A stretch of 64,000 bases of DNA from Bacteroidales bacterium (GTDB lineage: Bacteria > Bacteroidota > Bacteroidia > Bacteroidales > UBA932). The notes beneath the pieces are model-generated. The model was not told where the DNA came from and made no database searches. It saw only the letters and a program-made list of their open reading frames with translations. The stretch is from positions 42,793 through 106,792 of the forward strand of contig SUYM01000006.1 of assembly GCA_015060455.1 (NCBI GenBank), in the 5' to 3' direction. Below, piece after piece: positions 58,511 through 64,000 of the stretch. Every line of letters starts with the position of its first letter. The first letter of the stretch is position 1. A program made the position numbers and the translations under genes.

Positions 58511-59176
58511 ATGAAAAAACCTCAAACCTATTCACTGTCGGAAGAAATTCTGAATTTCACCACTCATGGAGTCGGAGTCCTGGCGGGACTTGCTGTGTGC
58601 ATTTTCTTTCTCATCAGAGGCTCTGCAATTGACTCGCCATATGCTTCATTCAGTCTCGGATTGTATCTGTTCGGGGTCGTCAGTTCATATCTGGCATCCA
58701 CTGTCTATCATGCAATACCGTCGTTTCACGCAAGGGCAAAGGCGGTTGCAAGAAAGTTTGACCACGCTGCCATATACTGGCATATAGCCGGAAGTTATTC
58801 GCCGTTGACGCTTATAGGCATGCATGACGGTGGCCATCCGACATGGGCCTGGGCCATATTCGGCGTGGTATGGTTCTCCGCTCTTGTGGGTACCGGACTC
58901 AGTTTCCGAAAGATGAAGGCGCAGAGTTATCTTGAAACAGTGTGCTATGTGCTCATGGGTCTGACTATCCTGGTTGCCTTCAAGCCTTTCTATGACAGTT
59001 GCGGTCTTCAGATCGTGCTATGGGTGGCGGCAGAGGGTGTGGCCTACATCACGGGTGCCGTATTGTACAGTTTCAAGAATATTCCTTATATACATTCAGT
59101 ATTCCATCTCTTTGTCATTCTCGGTGACATCTGCCACATGGTCGCGACATGGAAGATGCTTCAGATGTTTCTGTAA
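58511..59176 (+). CDS. Hemolysin III family / PAQR membrane protein (TrhA-like)
   Basis: 221 aa, seven transmembrane helices. Family motifs: EEILNFTTHGVGVLAGLA (helix 1 region), SSYLASTVYHAIPSFHARAKAVARKFDHAAIYWHIAGSYSPLTL (conserved S-x3-H and D-H-x4-Y; short cores STVYHA and FDHAAIY) and the C-terminal HSVFHLFVILGDICHM with two metal-binding His. These residues form the zinc site of PAQR proteins. The role is membrane lipid homeostasis rather than hemolysis. TAAGTTTG at 58499-58506 is 4 nt before the ATG, implying a nearly leaderless mRNA. Confidence 0.9.
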   Translation: MKKPQTYSLSEEILNFTTHGVGVLAGLAVCIFFLIRGSAIDSPYASFSLGLYLFGVVSSYLASTVYHAIPSFHARAKAVARKFDHAAIYWHIAGSYSPLTLIGMHDGGHPTWAWAIFGVVWFSALVGTGLSFRKMKAQSYLETVCYVLMGLTILVAFKPFYDSCGLQIVLWVAAEGVAYITGAVLYSFKNIPYIHSVFHLFVILGDICHMVATWKMLQMFL

Positions 59177-59284
59177 CAGGCATCGGAGATGTGGAATGAT
59201 TCCTCCCAATCCGACTTCGCTCAGGCCGACGGCTCGACATGACTGTGGTGCTGTTGTCACCAAATTGGTGAAAGTCAATACTTG

Positions 59285-59395
59285 GACTATTACTTATATC
59301 TGTTATAAATAAATTTATATAATATATATAGATATTAAATATAATATATGTTATATATGTATATCTATATATAATATATAGCGAAAAACTTTCTG
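59285..59395. other. AT-rich low-complexity stretch
   Basis: About 110 bp built almost wholly of TATATA-type steps between the hemolysin III gene and the next gene. No gene, clear hairpin or iterons were found. It lies within a 330-bp gap whose first part holds degenerate repeat DNA. Confidence 0.8.
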
Positions 59396-59414
59396 AAATA
59401 CAATAGGTTACGCT

Positions 59415-59446
59415 ATTTTAATTTTAGAAAATGCTCTATACTTTTG
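59415..59446 (+). promoter_or_regulatory. Putative promoter of the 59.5-kb gene
   Basis: TACTTTTG (59439-59446) matches TAnnTTTG, with a weak -33 (TTTTA near 59416). Transcription from about 59453 favours the start at 59505 and gives a 50-nt leader. Confidence 0.45.
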
Positions 59447-59504
59447 CCCCATGAAGGGATGGATTGAGGTCCCTCTATTAACTGGTTCTTTAAATATAAA
59501 AGTT

Positions 59505-59927
59505 ATGAGCAAAAGACATTTTATTGTGTCGATCAAGACTGTTGATGACACTCCGCTTTTCCCTAAGAATTTCAATGGAGAGAATTTTCTGTTTGGTGTA
59601 ACTGCAGGCTCCGGTGCGAAAACTCATGTTGTCCATAAAGGGTTCGCGTCGTTTCCTACGGGCCTGGAGTCGGTTATTTATTGTGAAGATGGTCATCAGG
59701 CACGCAGATATGCAGATGAGGTTGCAAATCGCATATATATGAAGACCAACAGTCTTGGGCACATAATAGACAGTTTCGGAATACATATAGGTGAACTGAC
59801 TAATGATGAGCGAACCCTGGAAGCAGTCATGATGGACATGATGACAAGAAGTATGGCTGCACGCGGACTTGATCCGGAGTCTATTCCGACATTGTCATTT
59901 GGTCCTGATGGTAAGTTACTTAACTAA
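59505..59927 (+). CDS. Hypothetical protein
   Basis: 140 aa from the ATG at 59505 (MSKRHFIVSIKTVDDTPLF). No domain recognised. The N-terminal half looks like a mixed beta-sheet (VIYCEDGHQARRYADEV), the C-terminal half is helical (NDERTLEAVMMDMMTRSMAAR) and ends PTLSFGPDGKLLN. No signal peptide or membrane segments. The 3' end overlaps by 12 nt the convergent YdeI-like gene. A reading from 59451 would begin at the predicted transcription start and is less likely. Confidence 0.6.
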   Translation: MSKRHFIVSIKTVDDTPLFPKNFNGENFLFGVTAGSGAKTHVVHKGFASFPTGLESVIYCEDGHQARRYADEVANRIYMKTNSLGHIIDSFGIHIGELTNDERTLEAVMMDMMTRSMAARGLDPESIPTLSFGPDGKLLN

Positions 59928-60293
59928 GTCCTGAAAAACCTGATAACCCCATCCGTATGCATTCTCAAATGCACGTCTTCCAGCTGGCGTCATGAGACCA
60001 CGGTCTTCTAAATCGATACATCGGTCCATGTTGAGATTTGTCCAATGACTGTTCTTTCTTCTTGGTGAGAGTCTTTGCGCGAGTCTGCCATCAGGAAGTT
60101 TCTTGAGTGTGCTGTCAATCCATCCGAAGCATAGGGCTTCTTCCACGACATCAATATATGGAAGTATGCCCGGTGGGGGAGTCTTGCTCCTAGACATGAC
60201 GACCCAGCACTCCTTCTCCTTGGAGTGATTCTCTTGCAGCCATGCCCTAAGCTGCGACCTTTTTGAATATTCTAACAGTGTGGTGATTTCCAT
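59916..60293 (-). CDS. YdeI/OmpD-associated family protein, short form
   Basis: 125 aa, matching the N-terminal part of the YdeI family: SRSKTPPPGILPYIDVVEEALCFGWIDSTLKKLPDGR (core EEALCFGWIDST) and RLSPRRKNSHWTNLN. Typical members are about 190 aa and have a further C-terminal domain, so this is either a short variant or truncated; the tail RRAFENAYGWGYQVFQDLVK suggests a natural end. Family members have been linked to stress and peptide resistance. Two TACCC-N4-GGGTA palindromes lie just upstream. Confidence 0.75.
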   Translation of the reverse strand: MEITTLLEYSKRSQLRAWLQENHSKEKECWVVMSRSKTPPPGILPYIDVVEEALCFGWIDSTLKKLPDGRLAQRLSPRRKNSHWTNLNMDRCIDLEDRGLMTPAGRRAFENAYGWGYQVFQDLVK

Positions 60294-60319
60294 TGTGTAT
60301 CCCGAGTATTTTATGATTG

Positions 60320-60374
60320 TACCCCTGCGGGTATAAATCTTTATGTTTTGATGCTGATTGTACCCGTAAGGGTA
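60320..60374. repeat. Two TACCC-N4-GGGTA palindromes 41 bp apart
   Basis: TACCCCTGCGGGTA (60320-60333) and TACCCGTAAGGGTA (60361-60374), each preceded by GATTG and followed by TA-rich sequence. They lie 27-81 nt upstream of the YdeI-like start and could be operators or a short extragenic repeat. Confidence 0.5.
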
Positions 60375-60454
60375 TAGATTTGATTGAAAACTATGAAAAA
60401 ATCAAAATCTGAGTGACTTTTTTATAGTTTTCGATAATATTTTAGTCTGAATTC

Positions 60455-60470
60455 GCGATTTGCAAATCGC
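60455..60470. repeat. 16-bp perfect palindrome GCGATTTGCAAATCGC
   Basis: A degenerate relative (GCAATTTGCGATTTGTAAATTC) is found near 60536-60557. Both are in the 280-bp gap between the YdeI-like and ATPase genes, where no other feature is seen. Confidence 0.5.
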
Positions 60471-60571
60471 AAATTCTTGATGTATTATCCAATAAGCCAA
60501 TAAGATATGGCGTATAATGTGCTTTGTTCGATATAGCAATTTGCGATTTGTAAATTCTGCAATTCAATATA

Positions 60572-61912
60572 CTACTTTCTCTCTGCGATGAATCTCTTGA
60601 GGAGGAAGGCAAGGAAGTATGGGAAGGTGTAGAACTTGCCGTTGAAACCGATGTTCTTGTAGCCGAACTTGATTCCATACTTGATGTCTGGGTACTTGTC
60701 TTCCTTTAGCAGGTTGTTCAGGGAAGCTGTGGCTCCGTCTGTTGCCTTTACTTCCACAGGGATAAGAGAGTCTGCATCTCGTACGAAGAAGTCCATCTCA
60801 AGAGCAGGCTTGTCACTGTGGTAGTAATAAAGGTCGTATCCTTGTTTCACCATCATGTCACCTACGATGTTCTCATAGATGGCTCCCTTATATGTTCCTA
60901 GATTCTTGTTGGCTCTAAGATCTTCCTGGGCTTCTTCATCTAGTGATGCGATAAGGAGTCCAGTGTCCTTGAAGTAAATCTTGTATAGTTTTGGATCATA
61001 ATTGCCTTTAAGCGGCAGTTCCGGCTGATTGAGACAATAGCAGATGTTGATTACGCCAGCATAAGCAAGCCACTGGACACATCCAACATAATCTCTGTTG
61101 CGTGCGTTCTTTCCGATCTTGGTGATCTGGAATCGCTTGTTCTCTTTTGCAAGGAATGTGGAGATATGGTTGTACACCGCTTTGACTTTAGCTTTGTCAA
61201 GGCCTTCTACATATTTAGTGATATCTTCTTCGTAGTCTTTGAGAAGCTGTTTCTGAATAGCAAGTGTACCACTGAAATTCTTGTTGTTTACGAATGTCTT
61301 GACAACTTCAGGCATACCGCCGATTGTAACATAATCACGGAAGAGTTCGAAAAGTTTATCCGTTTGCAGGGTGGAAAGCGGTTTGACTTCCTTCATGTGT
61401 AGGTAAAGGGCCTCTATGAAATCCTCCTTATAGCCGTTTGCCCAAAGGAACTCCTCGAAGTCCATTGAATACATCTCGTAGTCTTCTTTATATCCAACGC
61501 TATTGGACTCGATCTCCTTATAATTGATTCCCATAAGTGAACCGGAGCAGATGACATCGAAGCGGCCATCAAGCTTGAAGAATTTCAGTGAGGTCGCACA
61601 ATTAGGACATGCCTGAAGCTCATCAAAAAAGAAGAGTGTTTCGCCTGGAACGAACTCAAATCCCGGGTTGAGCAGCGAGATGTTTCTGAGGATAGTGTCA
61701 ACCTCAAATCCGTCATTAAAGATCTCGCGATACTTCTTCTGCTCTACGAAATTGATCTGAATGACGTGCTTGTAGTTCTGATTGGCAAAGTGTTCTATCG
61801 AGCGAGTCTTTCCAATCTGACGTGCTCCCTTGATTATAAGTGGCTTTCTATCAGGGTTGTTCTTCCAATACTTGAGGTATGTGTCTACCTTTCTCCTAAG
61901 CAGATTTTCCAT
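60572..61912 (-). CDS. Archaeal-type AAA ATPase with DUF4143 C-terminal domain
   Basis: 446 aa. Walker A is IIKGARQIGKTRSIEHFA; Walker B is ETLFFFDELQACPNC; a sensor-like ICSGSLMGINY follows. The C-terminal DUF4143 region (residues ~230-440: YFKDTGLLIASLDEEA, YEVVGDMM-like YENIVGDMMVKQG, ALEMDFFVRDADSLIPVEVKA) resembles a PD-(D/E)XK nuclease fold. Such genes are abundant in Bacteroidales, often in many copies, with no settled role. CAAAGATA (61938-61945), TATCTTTG on the minus strand, is a likely -7 box. Confidence 0.9.
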   Translation of the reverse strand: MENLLRRKVDTYLKYWKNNPDRKPLIIKGARQIGKTRSIEHFANQNYKHVIQINFVEQKKYREIFNDGFEVDTILRNISLLNPGFEFVPGETLFFFDELQACPNCATSLKFFKLDGRFDVICSGSLMGINYKEIESNSVGYKEDYEMYSMDFEEFLWANGYKEDFIEALYLHMKEVKPLSTLQTDKLFELFRDYVTIGGMPEVVKTFVNNKNFSGTLAIQKQLLKDYEEDITKYVEGLDKAKVKAVYNHISTFLAKENKRFQITKIGKNARNRDYVGCVQWLAYAGVINICYCLNQPELPLKGNYDPKLYKIYFKDTGLLIASLDEEAQEDLRANKNLGTYKGAIYENIVGDMMVKQGYDLYYYHSDKPALEMDFFVRDADSLIPVEVKATDGATASLNNLLKEDKYPDIKYGIKFGYKNIGFNGKFYTFPYFLAFLLKRFIAERK

Positions 61913-62060
61913 GTCGCAAATCTTATATTGTTTACTGCAAAGATAGCAGTTTTCACATAATTCGTGCTATTTTCGACGTTAATTTTCACATAATCCGGCC
62001 AATTTTTAGCCGAATTTTCACATTTTCCGGATTTTGATGGTGTGTGTACAAAAAGATAAA

Positions 62061-62088
62061 GCCCACAACTGAGCTTACAGTTGCGGGC
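62061..62088. terminator. Hairpin in the 390-bp gap upstream of the ATPase gene
   Basis: GCCCACAACTG / CAGTTGCGGGC, 10 of 11 paired with a 6-nt loop. T-run is weak on either strand. The rest of 61913-62264 holds only AT-rich sequence. Confidence 0.45.
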
Positions 62089-62264
62089 CTTGTCAATAAG
62101 AATCGGCGGTAATAGCGCCTTGAGGATTACCCCAGCTTCACAGTAGCATGCTCGGTTTCATAACTCTGAATCAAATCTCTGAAAGCAAAGATATATAATA
62201 GGTAAAGCATTGATTTAGAAGTGGATTTCTTTGCTTTCCTTTGCGCAGAGTTGCCAAGAAAGCA

Positions 62265-62293
62265 CAAAAAATCCTGCCCGGAATTGAGCAGGA
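62265..62293 (-). terminator. Terminator after the Fic remnant
   Basis: On the minus strand ATCCTGCTCAATTCCGGGCAGGAT is followed by TTTTT, 14 nt after the stop at 62307. Confidence 0.7.
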
Positions 62294-62306
62294 TGATATT
62301 GGGAAA

Positions 62307-62894
62307 TTAACCTTTGATTTCTTTGTAGGCTGCCAGACCTTTCACTGTCAGCAGGTATTTCTGACGAGGATGACGAGGGGAGTCGGGATATAGCATGCGG
62401 ACATATCCTTCGGACATAGCAGGGGAGAGGGAGTACTCTATAAAATTAGGCCTATTTTTAAGGCCGACTGCCTCAAGCATCTCCTTGACTGATAATTTTC
62501 TTTCTCCTATTGCTTCTACAAGGCGTTTGATGTTATCATTATCTGGAATGAAACTTAGATGTGTGCTTGTATGGGTACTTATATGGGTACTTGTATGGGT
62601 GTCCCCATCAAGTATCTCTTTTGCCTTAACATGAAGGTATCGGTTCATGAGAACATTGTCCTCTCCCATAAGGAGATTGCGGAAGAAACGTTCCAGATGT
62701 ATGCTTTCTTTATAAATCCCTTTCTGCAGGTTCTGATAGTTCGCACGCACAAGTGCATTACGGAAATACCAGGAGTTCTTCTCAAATGTGGAATTATTGA
62801 TGTTGAAGCCAAGTGAGCGCAGATACTTGATGATGAATACTGCTGTTGTTCTTGTATTACAGATATTTGTATTCTTAAAACCCCATTGAGTTTT
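62307..62894 (-). pseudogene. Fic-family protein, decayed (C-terminal part with degenerate active site)
   Basis: The open frame (62307-62894, no ATG at its start) reads NTRTTAVFIIKYLRSLGFNI, WYFRNALVRANYQ, HLERFFRNLLMGE and NRYLHV, the helical end of Fic/DOC proteins, then a winged-helix-like C-terminal region. The catalytic HPFxEGNxR loop survives only as NICNTR, and everything N-terminal is lost behind stops. A Thr/His/Ser repeat (THTSTHISTHTSTH) is encoded by three 12-bp units at 62566-62601. An internal GTG at 62750 could still give a 147-aa product. Confidence 0.7.
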
Positions 62895-62921
62895 TCAGGG
62901 ACATTACCACCTCTTGAATCT

Positions 62922-63047
62922 TTAGATAATATAAATGTTGGTGAGAGAATTTGTTGCTATGTCACAGATGTGGAGTCCTGGTGTGATATATTTCTTGAAG
63001 ATAGCTTCGACGTGTTGACTAAGCTGTTCTTTATATGATTTAGCCAT
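62922..63047 (-). pseudogene. Short frame upstream of the Fic remnant, unrecognised
   Basis: 41 aa from ATG 63047, MAKSYKEQLSQHVEAIFKKY then ITPGLHICDIATNSLTNIYI-I, stopping at 62922. It looks like a genuine protein N-terminus cut short by a frameshift or deletion. It may be the start of a neighbouring gene now fused to Fic debris. No family assigned. Confidence 0.4.
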
Positions 63048-63400
63048 AATATTGAATTTTGATGCAAAAGGCTACTAAAATTGTACTTATATAATTCTAA
63101 TTTCAAATTGCTCAAGTTTATTCCAGCCTTATCGAGCTCTATTGCGTTTTCGGTATTTATTTTCCGATGCAGAAAGTGTAGATGATTATCAATCAGCCAT
63201 TTAGCACTCTAAAAGGATTTGGACAAATATTGTGCAAACCGAGAGCAGAGGAAGCTTGCTTACTCTGCCGAGGTGCCGCCAATATTCGCCGCAGGCAACT
63301 CGTTGAGAATGTGTAAGTAAGTGTAATTTCTTGAATATCAAACCCCGAGGTACAAAAACTTGCAAAAAATCGCATTTTTTACCCCGAAAAGGTACAAAAA

Positions 63401-63433
63401 CGGCTCTGAAACCGAGTTTGGAATTAGAGCCGT
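63401..63433 (-). terminator. Terminator of the right-edge ATPase gene
   Basis: On the minus strand TACGGCTCT...AGAGCCGT is followed by TTTTTG. The 400-bp gap it sits in (63048-63476) has no other feature beyond two GGTACAAAAAC copies. Confidence 0.6.
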
Positions 63434-63476
63434 AATTTTGTGTGGATTTTAGAATATCGCACCCCTATAACATTCG

Positions 63477-64000
63477 CTACATATCTGTCATCGACAATCC
63501 TTTTTGCGATACAGTATAGTCTTTAAATTTGCCTGTGGCACGAGTAAAGACATCCACTTTCTCATTAAGAGCGATAGCATCGAAGTTTTCCTCTTTTCTC
63601 TTTACCTCAATGAATACTGCTTCGTTGTTCAATTCGTTCTCGGCAACAATATCAATCTCGTTCTCACCCTTTCGATCCCACCAACTGCCGATGCGTGTGT
63701 ACGCCTTACTCTCCACAAGCACACGCTTGAAATAGCGTTCGAGCATCTTGCCGCTGAAAGTCTCGTAGTCGCGGTTGATGATAGTCTTTATAGCATCGTA
63801 GTTCTCAATTTCAAGCATATAGTTATACTTGTATATGAAACGGAACCAGAATGTGAAGAAGTTGTCCTCAATTGTATAGCGAACATTCTTTGTAGAACTC
63901 TTCTCGAAAATAGGTTGGTTTTTGGTAATTACTTCATACTCCTTCTCCAATTTTGTGAGGTAGCCACCAATCTCCCTGCCGACAATCTGTTCAATCTCCG
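63477..64000 (-). CDS. Archaeal-type ATPase, C-terminal DUF234 part (cut by window edge)
   Basis: 174 codons remain; the frame is open to the right edge (residues before LEKEYEV read IVGREIGGYLTK), so the N-terminal ATPase domain lies outside. The visible part is the DUF234 nuclease-like domain: NVRYTIEDNFFTFWFRFIYKYN, SGKMLERYFKRVLVE, RIGSWWDRKGENEIDIVAENE (PD-(D/E)XK-type Asp) and EAVFIEVKRKEENFD (E-x-K). It belongs to the broader family of the 60.6-kb ATPase but is clearly a different subfamily. Role unknown. Confidence 0.85.
   Translation of the reverse strand, partial: EIEQIVGREIGGYLTKLEKEYEVITKNQPIFEKSSTKNVRYTIEDNFFTFWFRFIYKYNYMLEIENYDAIKTIINRDYETFSGKMLERYFKRVLVESKAYTRIGSWWDRKGENEIDIVAENELNNEAVFIEVKRKEENFDAIALNEKVDVFTRATGKFKDYTVSQKGLSMTDM

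Noticed and set aside
59285..59395. Replication or transfer origin in the AT-rich stretch
   Set aside because: No iterons, DnaA boxes, nick-site hairpin or replication/mobilisation gene nearby; it is simple low-complexity sequence.

Overview
The window is chromosomal DNA of a Bacteroidales bacterium, probably from an animal gut. The support is tandem SusC/SusD pairs with BACON-domain lipoproteins, Bacteroidetes-type promoters (TTTG, about 20 nt, TAnnTTTG), type III glutamine synthetase, a split 5'-nucleotidase, and a short-peptide plus fimbrillin-like lipoprotein cassette. The genus cannot be fixed from the sequence alone.

Layout. 0-1.1 kb: the start of lpxB and the whole of surE. 1.2-1.7 kb: a gene-free block holding a MITE-like element with perfect 12-bp terminal inverted repeats, bracketed by palindromic hairpins. 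1.7-14.8 kb: a beta-glucan-type polysaccharide utilisation locus on the minus strand, in transcription order susC, susD, susC, susD, two BACON lipoproteins and a GH16 lipoprotein. 14.9-18.3 kb: the de novo NAD operon nadB-nadC-nadA. 18.4-24 kb: a Na/Pi symporter, small membrane proteins, a metallophosphoesterase lipoprotein and pyrophosphatase. 24.1-29.3 kb: holA, a 5'-nucleotidase split over two genes (the second fused to a heparinase II/III-like domain), and mntP. 29.3-45.5 kb: mostly housekeeping and metabolism (a methyltransferase with repeat DNA inside its reading frame, phosphoglucomutase, a bile-salt-hydrolase-family enzyme, a deoxynucleoside kinase, gdhA, an outer-membrane barrel, an acyltransferase, a BASS transporter, pta, glnN, a 3'-5' exonuclease, an rRNA methyltransferase).

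45.9-52.9 kb looks like a small genomic island in tRNA-Cys. The tRNA 3' end is repeated at 52.87 kb, next to a strong terminator that probably belonged to the tRNA. The island carries an amidase, a type II restriction-modification locus (cytosine-5 methyltransferase, XRE controller protein, endonuclease) followed in the same direction by two paralogous DHH-like proteins, a truncated deoxyribosyltransferase-like gene, and an MNT antitoxin beside a deleted HepT toxin. The same 15-bp motif lies upstream of the controller gene and of the methyltransferase gene. The restriction locus with its two DHH-like partners is the best candidate for an undescribed system.

52.9-64 kb is decayed accessory DNA mixed with intact genes: a 3' fragment of preA, a fimbrillin/beta-helix lipoprotein with its short companion peptide, a chimeric helicase/dehydrogenase pseudogene, a secreted nuclease, a TerB-DnaJ protein, a hemolysin III protein, a YdeI-like protein, two archaeal-type AAA ATPases (one cut by the window end) and a decayed Fic gene. 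Short dispersed repeats of the form GTCAT-nn-CGAGCG...GGATCT occur between genes throughout, and once inside a gene. No rRNA, CRISPR array or intact transposase gene was seen.
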